Positions 7,525-16,100 of a stretch of 27,439 nt of DNA are shown here, piece after piece (the first letter of the stretch is position 1; each line of letters begins with the position of its first letter). The DNA comes from Paenalcaligenes sp035301625 (GTDB lineage Bacteria > Pseudomonadota > Gammaproteobacteria > Burkholderiales > Burkholderiaceae_B), in the NCBI GenBank assembly GCA_035301625.1, contig DATGTW010000038.1:1-27439 (forward strand). Reading direction: 5' to 3'. The notes under the pieces are model-generated. The model was given only the letters and a program-made list of their open reading frames with translations. It was not told the origin of the DNA and did not search any database. Position numbers and translations under genes: made by a program.

Positions 7525-8685
7525 TTAGGCTTTTTGAGATGGGGTCATGGAATCAATGAAAACATCGAATAATGCGGCAATATCGCGCGGCCCTGGGTTT
7601 GCTTCGGGATGCCCCTGAAACCCAAACACGGGTTTAGTTTTGTGTTTAAACCCCTGCACACTGCGATCAAATAATGAACGATGCGTGAGCACCATATCAG
7701 GCGTAAAGCTATCGGCATCAAGAGCGTAGTTATGATTTTGGCTGGTGATATAAACCTTGTTGGTCGCTAACTCTTGAACAGGATGGTTTGAACCATGATG
7801 ACCCGCTGTTAACTTGATGCTTTTCGCACCTAATGCATGCCCGAGGATTTGATGCCCCAGACAAACACCAAATACAGGGACTCCAGCTGCAATTAATGCC
7901 TGAGCTGTTTCGATGCCCTCTGTGCACAGGGCCGGATTGCCCGGGCCGTTGGATAGTAACACCCCATCAGGATTGAGCTCTTGGATGGCTATTGCACTGG
8001 TTTGGGCAGGTACCACGGTGACCTGACAACCCCGCGCGACCAATTGTCGCAAGATACTTTGCTTGACGCCAAAATCCACCACTACGACGTGCTTATCGAG
8101 ACTGCCCGCTGCATCAAACCCCTGGCCCAATGCCCAAAGGCCTTGGGACCACGCATAGTTTTTATCAGTGGAAACCTGTGGTGCCAGCATTTGATTTGCT
8201 TTTAGTGAATAATCACGTGCCAGCTCTAATGCTTTTTGCTCATCCGTGCCTACCAGGATGCACCCCGCCTGAGTCCCATTGTCACGGATTCGTCGCGTGA
8301 GGCTACGAGTATCTACCCCGGCAATGGCCACTACATTATTCTGTCGTAAATACTCAGACAAGGTCTCTTGAGCACGGAAATTAGACATATAGGAAACGCT
8401 GTCACGCGCAATTAATCCTGCAGCTTGTACCCCTTTGGACTCGATGTCCTCGGGGTTTACCCCAGTGTTTCCTATGTGTGGGTACGTTAATGTAACGATT
8501 TGACCAAAATAACTTGGATCGGTGAGTATTTCTTGATATCCAGTCATCGAGGTATTAAAAACCACCTCGGCTACTGCATGGCCATCTGCCCCAAAGGCAT
8601 AACCATGAAAGATGGAACCATCCGCCAGTGCCAAAATGGCAGGGCGCGAATACTGCATTGTGTCGGGAAATATGGACGACAGCAC
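7525..8685 (-). CDS. carA: Carbamoyl-phosphate synthase small (glutaminase) subunit
   Basis: 386 residues (E. coli CarA is 382). It hydrolyses glutamine and passes ammonia to CarB. The N-terminal half is the CarA-specific domain (EVVFNTSMTGYQEILTDPSY); the C-terminal half is a class I glutamine amidotransferase with nucleophile Cys275 in FGVCLGHQ and His359/Glu361 in GFQGHPEANPG. The chosen start is a GTG at 8685, preceded by GGGG six bases upstream; an ATG nine codons later (MQYSRPAIL) is possible but has no Shine-Dalgarno. It heads the carA-carB operon and has a strong -10 box close upstream. It is divergent from transaldolase. No clear arginine or pyrimidine operator was recognised in the intergenic region. 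Confidence 0.97.
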   Translation of the reverse strand: MLSSIFPDTMQYSRPAILALADGSIFHGYAFGADGHAVAEVVFNTSMTGYQEILTDPSYFGQIVTLTYPHIGNTGVNPEDIESKGVQAAGLIARDSVSYMSNFRAQETLSEYLRQNNVVAIAGVDTRSLTRRIRDNGTQAGCILVGTDEQKALELARDYSLKANQMLAPQVSTDKNYAWSQGLWALGQGFDAAGSLDKHVVVVDFGVKQSILRQLVARGCQVTVVPAQTSAIAIQELNPDGVLLSNGPGNPALCTEGIETAQALIAAGVPVFGVCLGHQILGHALGAKSIKLTAGHHGSNHPVQELATNKVYITSQNHNYALDADSFTPDMVLTHRSLFDRSVQGFKHKTKPVFGFQGHPEANPGPRDIAALFDVFIDSMTPSQKA

Positions 8686-8722
8686 GGTTAACCCCAGCTA
8701 CTTAATTTAAATAAACTTGCAA

Positions 8723-8750
8723 ATTATACCTCGAGTTGGCAGGAACCCAA
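8723..8750 (-). promoter_or_regulatory. carAB promoter
   Basis: On the minus strand a perfect TATAAT (8723-8728) lies 16 bases from TTGGGT (8745-8750), a half-match to the -35 consensus. The predicted start near 8716 gives a leader of about 30 bases before the GTG of carA. The -35 overlaps the candidate -35 region of the divergent tal promoter, so the two promoters could interfere. Confidence 0.6.
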
Positions 8751-8766
8751 ACCGATGCATTAAAAT
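8736..8766 (+). promoter_or_regulatory. Weak candidate promoter for tal
   Basis: TTGGCA (8736-8741) and TAAAAT (8761-8766) are good individual hexamers, but their 19-base spacing is longer than ideal. They overlap the divergent carA promoter. The leader to the tal start would be about 45 bases. Confidence 0.3.
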
Positions 8767-8820
8767 CTAAAATATTTACGATACCAAGTGACAATTAAAC
8801 ATGATAAGGGAAAGATTCTA

Positions 8821-9783
8821 ATGACAAAGTCCTTACTTGATTCACTGCGCGATGTCACCACTGTAGTTGCTGATACAGGCGACGTAGAAGCGATTAAACG
8901 TTATCGGCCCACAGATGCTACTACCAATCCTTCGTTGGTATTAAACACGCTAGCCAAAGATGAATACAAGCCTTTGCTTGAGCAAGTCATACGTGATCAC
9001 CCGCAAGCAAGCTTGAATGAGCTTAGTGACCGACTGATTGTTGCACTTGGTCGCGACATTTTGGCTTTAATCCCGGGGCGTGTTTCAACAGAAGTCGATG
9101 CCCGATTGTCTTTTGACACACAGGCCACTATCGAGCGGGCGCGGCATATCATTCAACGTTATGAAGATCACCGCATTGAGCGTGAACGCGTGTTGATCAA
9201 AATCGCTGCTACCTGGGAGGGTATCGAAGCCGCGCGCCAGTTACAAGCCGAAGGTATTAACTGTAACTTGACCCTGTTATTTTCGCTACCACAAGCCGTC
9301 GCCTGCGCTCAGGCCAAGGTCACCCTGATTTCGCCTTTTGTTGGCCGTATATACGATTGGTACAAAAATAATGCAGGGGACCAATGGGATGAAGCCGCCC
9401 AAGCAGGCCCGAATGATCCTGGGGTACAGTCCGTAGAACGTATCTATAATTACTACAAAATCTACGATATCAATACCGAAATCATGGGTGCCAGCTTTAG
9501 AAATTCAGGTCAGGTCTTGGCGCTAGCAGGTTGTGATTTATTGACTATCAGCCCTGCTCTTTTGGCTGAGCTACAGTCAAAAGAGGGCTCAGTTACGCAA
9601 CGTTTAAATCCAGAAAGCGCCAAAGACAGTAAAGCTGCATGGATGCCCAACAACGAGGTTGTTTTCCGCACCGAACTCAATAATGATGCCATGGCCACTG
9701 AAAAGCTTGCCGAGGGTATTCGTTTGTTTATTCGCGACAGCAAACGACTGGATGAGCTCATCCAAAATGCACAAAAGGGCTAA
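8821..9783 (+). CDS. tal: Transaldolase
   Basis: 320 residues from the ATG at 8821 (MTKSLLDSLRDVTTVVADTGD), which aligns with TalB (317 residues); an upstream in-frame start adding 11 residues is disfavoured because GGGAAAG, a plausible Shine-Dalgarno, lies just before 8821. Transaldolase moves a dihydroxyacetone unit between sedoheptulose-7-phosphate and glyceraldehyde-3-phosphate in the non-oxidative pentose phosphate pathway. The Schiff-base lysine is K127 in LIKIAATWEG; TDATTNPSL near residue 32 and SPFVGRIYDWY are also family signatures. It is a single gene, divergent from carA and convergent with recR. Complete and ordinary. Confidence 0.97.
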   Translation: MTKSLLDSLRDVTTVVADTGDVEAIKRYRPTDATTNPSLVLNTLAKDEYKPLLEQVIRDHPQASLNELSDRLIVALGRDILALIPGRVSTEVDARLSFDTQATIERARHIIQRYEDHRIERERVLIKIAATWEGIEAARQLQAEGINCNLTLLFSLPQAVACAQAKVTLISPFVGRIYDWYKNNAGDQWDEAAQAGPNDPGVQSVERIYNYYKIYDINTEIMGASFRNSGQVLALAGCDLLTISPALLAELQSKEGSVTQRLNPESAKDSKAAWMPNNEVVFRTELNNDAMATEKLAEGIRLFIRDSKRLDELIQNAQKG

Positions 9784-9797
9784 ACGACAGTGTCGTT
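9783..9797 (+). terminator. Short perfect palindrome after tal (weak terminator)
   Basis: AACGACA and TGTCGTT flank a single G, forming a perfect 15-base palindrome that starts at the last base of the tal stop codon and is followed by ATTATG. It lies between the convergent tal and recR and could slow polymerase from either side, but no T tract follows. Confidence 0.3.
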
Positions 9798-9825
9798 ATT
9801 ATGCCCCTGGATGCCTTTCGGAATC

Positions 9826-10434
9826 CTAAGTGCTCTTTCGTTCGTGCAGGGCCCAGGCAATCGTGCTGGCGTCCACGTACTCAAGTTCGCTACCTGCGGG
9901 CACGCCTCGCGCCAAGCGACTTAGACGTACGCCACGAGCACGCAACAACTCTGCCAAATGATGTGCTGTCGTCTCACCTTCAGAAGTAAAATTAGTTGCC
10001 AAAATGACCTCTTTGACCTCTGGAGCAGCCGCGCGCGCTAAGAGCCTTTCTATTTGTAGCGCTTCGGGCCCTACCCCATCAATGGGTGCTAATCGACCCA
10101 TCAACACATAATACAATCCACTGTATCCGTGGCTGGCCTCTATCATGTTTTGATCGGCTGGGGTTTCTACTACGCATAGTAAAGATGCGTCGCGCTGAGG
10201 GCTGGTGCACAGTGCGCATAGCTCTTCTTCGCTAATACCATTACAACGCGTACAACGCTGTAGGTTGTGAACAGCGCCTGCCAAGGCTTGGGCCAGCGTT
10301 TCCGCGCCTTGGATATCGTGCTGCAGCAAATGATAAGCCATCCGCCGCGCGGTACGCTCACCGACCCCGGGCAAGCGTTTCAGGGCATCAATCAAGAGGC
10401 GTAAGGGTGCTGGCTCAGGTACAAGGCTACTCAT
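9826..10434 (-). CDS. recR: Recombination mediator protein RecR
   Basis: 202 residues, the usual length. With RecF and RecO, RecR loads RecA at single-strand gaps. It has an N-terminal helix-hairpin-helix region (LKRLPGVGERTARRMAYHLL, about 18-37), a four-cysteine zinc finger at C61-x2-C64-x8-C73-x2-C76, and a Toprim domain from about residue 83 (LLCVVETPADQNMIE). The ATG overlaps the ybaB stop by one base (TAATG), indicating translational coupling. The dnaX-ybaB-recR order is widely conserved. It converges with tal. Confidence 0.97.
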   Translation of the reverse strand: MSSLVPEPAPLRLLIDALKRLPGVGERTARRMAYHLLQHDIQGAETLAQALAGAVHNLQRCTRCNGISEEELCALCTSPQRDASLLCVVETPADQNMIEASHGYSGLYYVLMGRLAPIDGVGPEALQIERLLARAAAPEVKEVILATNFTSEGETTAHHLAELLRARGVRLSRLARGVPAGSELEYVDASTIAWALHERKST

Positions 10435-10757
10435 TAAAAAGGTAAATTCATTCCTGGGGGCAGTGGCAAACCTGCCGTTAATCCAGACATTTTTTCTTGG
10501 GCCGTCTTTTCAGCCTTGCGCAGCGCATCATTAAAGGCAGCTGCGATCAGATCTTCGAGCATGTCGGTATCCTCTTCGAGAAGCTCGGGATCAATACTGA
10601 TGCGGCGCACATCATTTTTACAACTCATAGTGACTTTGACCAAGCCCCCCCCTGCAGCCCCTTCGACCTCAATCTCGGCGAGCTCTTCTTGGGCTTTTTT
10701 CATGTCTTCTTGCATGCGCTGTGCCTGACGCATAAGACCGGCTAGCTGTCCTTTCAT
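10434..10757 (-). CDS. ybaB: YbaB/EbfC-family nucleoid-associated protein
   Basis: 107 residues, typical of the family (E. coli YbaB is 109). YbaB/EbfC proteins form dimers and bind DNA with little specificity. The N-terminal half is a charged helix (LAGLMRQAQRMQEDMKKAQEELA), followed by the conserved GGGLVKVTMSCKNDVRRISIDPELL and the C-terminal GLPLPPGMNLPF. It lies 40 bases after dnaX and overlaps recR by one base, so it is the middle gene of the conserved dnaX-ybaB-recR unit. Confidence 0.95.
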   Translation of the reverse strand: MKGQLAGLMRQAQRMQEDMKKAQEELAEIEVEGAAGGGLVKVTMSCKNDVRRISIDPELLEEDTDMLEDLIAAAFNDALRKAEKTAQEKMSGLTAGLPLPPGMNLPF

Positions 10758-10797
10758 AGTGATATCCTTTTAAAATACGATTAAATTCTCGGGAAAA

Positions 10798-12813
10798 CTA
10801 ATGGGTACGCGGCTGTATGGAACCCTTGACCAACTGCGCACCAAACTGGTCCTTTAGCTGATGGACAAAAGGGTCCTCAGCCACTGCTTGTTCGGCGCGT
10901 TTTTGTTGTTCGCGCAGCTGCGCCTGGTAGATGGCATCCGCCGTTTCTGCACCTGTACGGCCGTATTCTATTGTAAGTCGTAATGGTTGACCAAAATATT
11001 CGTTTAAAACGGTGTTCAAACGAGTTTTAGCCTGCATATCATCAACCGAACGCAATTCTAAACGCAATACAACCTCGCCCTGCTCATGGCGTAGCCACTC
11101 GCTACGTTTGGCTATTTGCGCTGCCCAACCGCTTAACGGCAATTCTGCGGCTAAACGCGCCCAATGACTCGCATCCATTTGCGCCAAAGACATCCGTTGT
11201 GGTTCATCTTCGATAATGGGTGTAGGCAGATCAGCCCAGGGAGGGAGCTCAGCCGGAGTTGAGTCATCTAATTGTTCGAACTCTTCGATTTTCTCGTCTT
11301 GTTCTGTGCTTACACCTGAGCCCTCAGCTGCGACTGTTTCTGGATCCCTATATACGCCTGTTTTCGCACCTCTTTCAGTACCGATCTCTGAATTTACGTC
11401 TGTGTTTGTATCTGTATCTGTATCTGTATCTGTATCTGTGTCTGTGTCTGTGTCTGTGTCTGCACGAGTCTGGACTGCGGGGTGTGCCGCGACAACTGAA
11501 TCGGTCTTATCTGCAGGTACAGCATCTGCGGGCTGGGTGTTTTCTATGGACTCATCAGGGTCACCAGCTGATTCGACGGTCTCAGCTGGCTCGGCGTGCT
11601 GCGGTGATGGTGTTTTTTTTACAGAGTCCTCTGTAGGAACCTCTGCTGGAAGATGCGCAGTGGTGACGCTATGTTCTGCAGAACGGTTGCTAGCTGCAGC
11701 CGCTATGTCCTCAACAGGTCGCACTTCGCCCTCAGGTAGCAGCGTGAGCATACGCAAACATGCCATTACAAAACCAGTGTGCTCTGTCGGCGCCAAGTGC
11801 AATTCATTACGACTGTGTATGGCCACGGTATAAAACAATTGCAGGGCATCTGGGCTAAAGGCCTGCGCCCATTGAGCAAGGTGCTCGTGATAAGACACAC
11901 TTTGATCAACAAACTCAGGGGCACGCTGTGTCATGGCAATGGTGGATAGAAGCTCGGCCCAATCAGCTAAAGTCTGTCCAAAAGATAGCCCATGCTGATG
12001 CAATTCATCAGCAGTTTGCAAAAGTGCCTGGGCGTCTTGGGTCTGCAATCCGTGCATTAAAGCCACTAGATAATTGCCATCAATACTACCCAGCATGTCC
12101 TGCACAGTTTGCAAACTGATGTCAGCAGCACTATAGGCAATAGCCTGATCCGTGAGTGACAATGCATCGCGCATCGAGCCGGCCGCTGCCTGACCGAGCG
12201 CCAGCAATGCTTGGGATTCGTACTTGATGTCTTCTTGAGCCAAAATCTGCTGCAGGTGCTCTGCAATCATTGGGGGCGCAATTGGTTTCAAATTGAATTG
12301 CAAGCAACGCGATAATACTGTGGCAGGTATTTTTTGGGGATCGGTAGTCGCTAATATAAATTTGACGTGCGCTGGGGGCTCTTCGAGGGTTTTCAACATG
12401 GCATTAAAAGCATGCCCTGTCAGCATGTGGACCTCGTCAATGGTGTAGACCTTGTAGCGCCCAGCCCCAGGGGCGTAAACAGCTTGCTCGAGCAGTTGGG
12501 TCATTTCCTCGACGCGTCGATTAGATGCTGCGTCAAGCTCGATGTAGTCAACAAAGCGACCCTCATCAATCTCTATGCACGCCTGACATTCTCCACAGGG
12601 GGTTGCAGTCACCCCCCGGGCGCAATTTAGACATTTGGCCAAAATCCGTGCCAATGTGGTTTTCCCTACCCCACGAGTACCCGTAAATAACCATGCATGG
12701 TGCAGCCGCTGTTCATCCAGGGCATGCGACAGGGCTTGAACGACGTGCTCCTGCCCAACCAATGAAGAAAAATCTCGGGGGCGCCACTTGCGGGCCAGTA
12801 CTTGATAGCTCAT
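10798..12813 (-). CDS. dnaX: DNA polymerase III subunits tau (and probably gamma)
   Basis: 671 residues (E. coli tau is 643). It is the AAA+ motor of the clamp loader that opens the beta clamp and, as tau, ties the polymerases to the helicase. Walker A GTRGVGKT is at 45-52, a four-cysteine zinc module follows (CLNC, PCGECQAC), then the DEVH box and the SRC arginine-finger motif (ATVLSRC). Residues about 370-540 are a low-complexity acidic linker containing an A8 run at codons 398-400 and a run of nine Asp-Thr pairs at 452-469. The C-terminal tau-specific domain (LPLSGWAAQIAKRSEWLRHEQGEV) follows. It lies 169 bases downstream of ffs on the same strand; that gap holds no gene, and only a weak -10-like TACACT near the start. 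ybaB and recR follow. Confidence 0.97.
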   Translation of the reverse strand: MSYQVLARKWRPRDFSSLVGQEHVVQALSHALDEQRLHHAWLFTGTRGVGKTTLARILAKCLNCARGVTATPCGECQACIEIDEGRFVDYIELDAASNRRVEEMTQLLEQAVYAPGAGRYKVYTIDEVHMLTGHAFNAMLKTLEEPPAHVKFILATTDPQKIPATVLSRCLQFNLKPIAPPMIAEHLQQILAQEDIKYESQALLALGQAAAGSMRDALSLTDQAIAYSAADISLQTVQDMLGSIDGNYLVALMHGLQTQDAQALLQTADELHQHGLSFGQTLADWAELLSTIAMTQRAPEFVDQSVSYHEHLAQWAQAFSPDALQLFYTVAIHSRNELHLAPTEHTGFVMACLRMLTLLPEGEVRPVEDIAAAASNRSAEHSVTTAHLPAEVPTEDSVKKTPSPQHAEPAETVESAGDPDESIENTQPADAVPADKTDSVVAAHPAVQTRADTDTDTDTDTDTDTDTDTNTDVNSEIGTERGAKTGVYRDPETVAAEGSGVSTEQDEKIEEFEQLDDSTPAELPPWADLPTPIIEDEPQRMSLAQMDASHWARLAAELPLSGWAAQIAKRSEWLRHEQGEVVLRLELRSVDDMQAKTRLNTVLNEYFGQPLRLTIEYGRTGAETADAIYQAQLREQQKRAEQAVAEDPFVHQLKDQFGAQLVKGSIQPRTH
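11407..11462 (-). repeat. Coding hexanucleotide tandem repeat in dnaX
   Basis: Nine tandem hexamers read on the plus strand as five TATCTG-type and four TGTCTG-type units, encoding about nine Asp-Thr dipeptides (residues 452-469) in the tau linker. A degenerate copy flanks one side (Asn-Thr). The unit is two codons, so gain or loss of copies changes linker length without a frameshift. The two blocks of identical units suggest recent expansion by slippage. Confidence 0.9.
11564..11634 (-). promoter_or_regulatory. Candidate dnaX frameshift/slippage signal (A8 run with flanking hairpins)
   Basis: On the coding strand codons 398-400 read GTA AAA AAA followed by A, an eight-A run (11613-11620) containing the -1 slippery heptamer A-AAA-AAA in the right phase. 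A shift to the -1 frame, or addition of one A by polymerase slippage, gives ten new codons (NTITAARRAS) and then TGA at 11582-11584, a product of about 410 residues. Loss of one A also ends soon, after about 22 codons. A perfect inverted repeat ACAGAG/CTCTGT lies immediately upstream (11621-11634) and includes AGAGGA, a Shine-Dalgarno-like stretch. A 7-bp stem CCAGCTG/CAGCTGG lies downstream (11564-11589). E. coli makes gamma (431 residues) by the same principle. Confidence 0.7.
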
Positions 12814-12982
12814 GCAATTGCGTTAATCAGAGGGAAAATCCTAGTGTAACGGATTCGATGAAAAAATGGGAATGCTTTGCCGATGAACCCCTGCAACCAG
12901 GCAGACGAACTCATGCGTATAGAGATGCAGCTAGATAAGTGTAGGGCTATTGATGCAGGCGCGAATGACCCACAGGTAGAAA

Positions 12983-13080
12983 GTGGCGAGCCTGACTTCG
13001 GCACTGACTCGAGACAGCTATGGCTGCTTCGTTCCCGACCTGACCAGGTTCGCTGTTGAACCATGCGAAGGGACCCGCCA
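12983..13080 (-). ncRNA. ffs: 4.5S signal recognition particle RNA (small bacterial SRP RNA)
   Basis: The minus strand carries the nearly invariant SRP RNA apical domain: ACCTGGTCAGGTCGGGAAC followed by GAAGCAGCC, matching the Ffh-binding loop region of E. coli 4.5S RNA. The ends pair (5' TGGCGGGTC with 3' GGCTCGCCA), giving a single long hairpin of about 98 bases with no Alu domain, as expected for a proteobacterium. Exact ends are estimated from the terminal stem. The RNA binds Ffh and targets nascent membrane proteins to FtsY and the translocon. It lies between the AddA-like gene and dnaX, the usual neighbourhood in many betaproteobacteria. The 3' side has only a short CTTTCT as a possible termination signal. 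Confidence 0.93.
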
Positions 13081-13086
13081 CTGGTT

Positions 13087-13095
13087 AATGTACCA
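13087..13095 (-). promoter_or_regulatory. Candidate extended -10 promoter for ffs
   Basis: On the minus strand TGGTACATT gives TGn plus a TACATT -10, six bases before the predicted 5' end of the SRP RNA. This spacing suits a start at 13080. The -35 region would lie in the 3' end of the upstream helicase gene and shows no strong match. Confidence 0.45.
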
Positions 13096-13111
13096 CAAAC
13101 ATTATGCATTT

Positions 13112-16100
13112 TCACAGGGTCTCGTGTTCGACCCAAAGATCGATGCGCGGAAAATACAGCGCAGCTCGTGCGGGACGCCCATCTAAAGCCGTCACCTGAC
13201 TGCAGTAACGCTGCAGTTGCTCATGGTGCAGACGCAACATACGTTGTTTAAACTCGGATAGTGCCTCATCGTCGTGTGGCACCGTAGTTTTATAATCCAC
13301 TACCAACCAATGGTCTTGTTGGTCAATAGCCAAATCAATAATCGAGACCCGACCACGATGATCCAGCAAGCTCCATTCGCGCTGTGCTTTTGCCACAGTT
13401 AACAGCCAGCGCCCCCGTTCACTGCTTAGCGTGTTATTGAGTGCATCTAATACTTCAGAAACGCCCGTGACCAAGTGATCCCGCGTACATCCGGTACGCA
13501 ACAGCTGTCGTTCAATAGCCGGCAACAGTGACTGTAAGCGTTCTGTAGACCATTGTTCAATACCATCACGAGCCATACGTTCTAGCCAAGCATGGGCAAC
13601 CTGTCCCACTGCGGATTCATCTTGTGCAGGGACGCTCCAATGCCAACCTTGTGTCGTAGGTGCGCGTTGCCGCAAAGATTGGCGCTGATCCCGCAAATCA
13701 ATCCCAGACCACGCTGTGGGTGAAATACGTTTTAATTGATTACCCACGGCAGTGTCCGACTGAGTAATAGCAGCTTGCTGCTGTTCAAACGCCCCATCAG
13801 GCACTTGGATCTGTGCCTCAATGATCGACCATAAACGCTCTAAAAGCACATTAGTCGCTGGCTTTCTGGGTTCATCCTTATCTGCGTCGAAAGTCAGATT
13901 AGCAATCAAATGCAACTCACTACGTGCTCGAGTCAAAGCAACATATAACAATCGCCGCAGTTCATTTTCTGCCCTTTTTGCTTCGCGCTTGCGCATGAAG
14001 TCTGCAACACCAGGTTCATCTTTATCGATGGCAATCGGCCCTACCAAAATACCAGTAGGTCCTACCTCGAAACTGACTAAGGGAGTGGTATCACCACGCA
14101 CTTGCCTGTCCAAGCCATACAAAATAACCGACTCGAACTCTAAGCCCTTGGATTTATGAATGGTCATCACATCAACAGCTGGACTAACGTTACTTGGAGC
14201 AGCAAAAAGTTCGGCCACCTGATCCTCAAGTAACTGCAGATCCAAGTCCCCATAAGGAGCTATCTCATCCAGTAGGCGAAAGACCTGCTCAACATCCTCG
14301 CGATCCGTGGAGGAATGATAAATGGCGGCTCCGCCCAGTTGTTGCCAACATCGCTGCACCCACGATGGGAAAGTATCTGAACCATTTCTATTAGAGGTAC
14401 TATCCAACCCGTTAGCGATCCACAAAAAGCGCTCATATTCAGTTGCGGGTAAAAGAGATTGCAGAGTCTCGAGCTGCTGTAACAATACAGGTATGGGGGT
14501 ATGTTCATCAGCCTGGGCGCATAACGCATGCAGGCTATTTAGGGTTAAACCACATAAAGGCGATCGCAGCAACGCCAACCAGGCCATGCGATCGCCCGGA
14601 TGTACGAGGGCGCGCACCAACTGGATGAGATCTTGTACCGCAGGGCGTGAACTCAGCGGATCTAACTCGACAGCCCGGCAAGGCACACCTGCTTGGGTAA
14701 GTGCACGGACCAAGCCGGCTAAATGCGCACGGCCACGCACTAAAATACCGACAGGACTTTTCTGCTGGTCATACTGTTGCAAGGCTCGTTGACACAACTC
14801 AATGACGCGTGCCTGTGCCTCTTGCTGCTGCCCCTGTTTGCGCCGTTCTTTTTCTGCATCGGGTAGTTCTTTCTCGTGCCACTGCCATATATCGTGGACC
14901 TGTACACGTGTTCCGCTACCTGGATGAAAAGGCTGGGCTGCATTAAAAGCCACAGCACCAAATTCACTGTCATTTTGTGTCGCCAACAAATGAGGGCCCG
15001 CCTGGTTGACCCAATCTACGAGCCCTGGATGGGAGCGGAAATTCTCTTTGAGTTGCAACACCTCGAGCCCAACTGGGCCAAGATGAGCCCGAGATTTCAT
15101 CTCTAAAAACAATCCCACCTCGGCTTTGCGAAAACGATAAATGGACTGCATGGGATCGCCCACCAAGAAAGCGGTACGACCATCATCTGGCTGCCACCCG
15201 GAAACAATCCGTTCGAGTATTTGCATTTGTAATTGACTGGTGTCCTGGAACTCATCCACCAATAAATGCTGGATGTTCCTATCCAAACGTAACAATAACT
15301 CGGTCGGATCTTCTGCATGCCCCAAGGCTGCCAGTGCGCGCTGCGAAATCTCGTTGAAATCCACTGCACGTTGCTCGGCAAATATCACCCATAAATGAGC
15401 AGCGGCTTGGCGAAGAACCATGACTAAATGCTGCAAAATTTGGCTTTGCTCATCGGTATACCCAAGCGGGTAATACTGCACTTCTCGCAAGAGGGCAATC
15501 CAATCCGCACTGGAATCTTGTGCCTCTAGCCAGTTGATCAATTGCTCTTTTTGGGGGACTTTAGGGGCAAAGCCTCGGGCTCGGTTAATCCCCCTTGGGC
15601 GACGCAATTCGCCTTGGGTGGTCAATAAAAAACTGGCCAACCCCTGCCAACGTGGCAATTCATCAACGGTTGGGGAAAAAACCTCGCCCTGCCAATCAGA
15701 CAAGGCCTCAAAATCACATTTTCTATCCTCTGCTATCAACGACTCGTAAGCAAAGCGTGTCAATGGTGCCAGCTCATTTGCCCATCCAAAGGGCAATGCA
15801 TCCGCCAGTACGTGCAAATCGCGCTCAATCAGTTCGTAAAGATTGCTTTCCAACAAGGCAACATCAGCAGTTTCTGCTATTACCGGCAACCACTGCTCGC
15901 GTTTCTTCAGCATGTCGATGATCAGATCTTCGGCTCGTGTAAACGACATATTCAAATGTGCCAAAACCTGGCCTATTGAATTATCTGGAGTTGCCTGCAA
16001 AAGTGTTTCTACTGCGGCTTGTTGATAGAGCTCGTCTGCATTTTCAGCGATGTCTGGCATCCCTCCCAACCCACTGGACCAAGGCATGGCCTGTACCAAA

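Noticed and set aside
8751..8800. AT-rich stretch upstream of carA considered as an ArgR box
   Set aside because: It does not show the paired 18-base dyad pattern of known arginine boxes closely enough to call.
11399..11466. Tandem repeat considered as a CRISPR or VNTR array
   Set aside because: Units are six bases with no spacers and lie in frame inside dnaX, so this is a coding microsatellite, not a CRISPR.
11216..11833. A 205-codon plus-strand frame rich in Ser-Val repeats
   Set aside because: It is the antisense shadow of the dnaX linker; the repeats come from the Asp-Thr hexamer, and there is no ribosome binding site or family resemblance.
12810..13136. A 108-codon minus-strand frame between dnaX and the helicase gene
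   Set aside because: It runs through the SRP RNA gene; the conserved RNA structure explains the region and the frame has no recognisable protein features.
14557..14598. Two GCGATCGC octamers about 30 bases apart, considered as a repeated motif
   Set aside because: They lie in coding sequence of the helicase gene, only two copies are seen, and this is best explained by chance.
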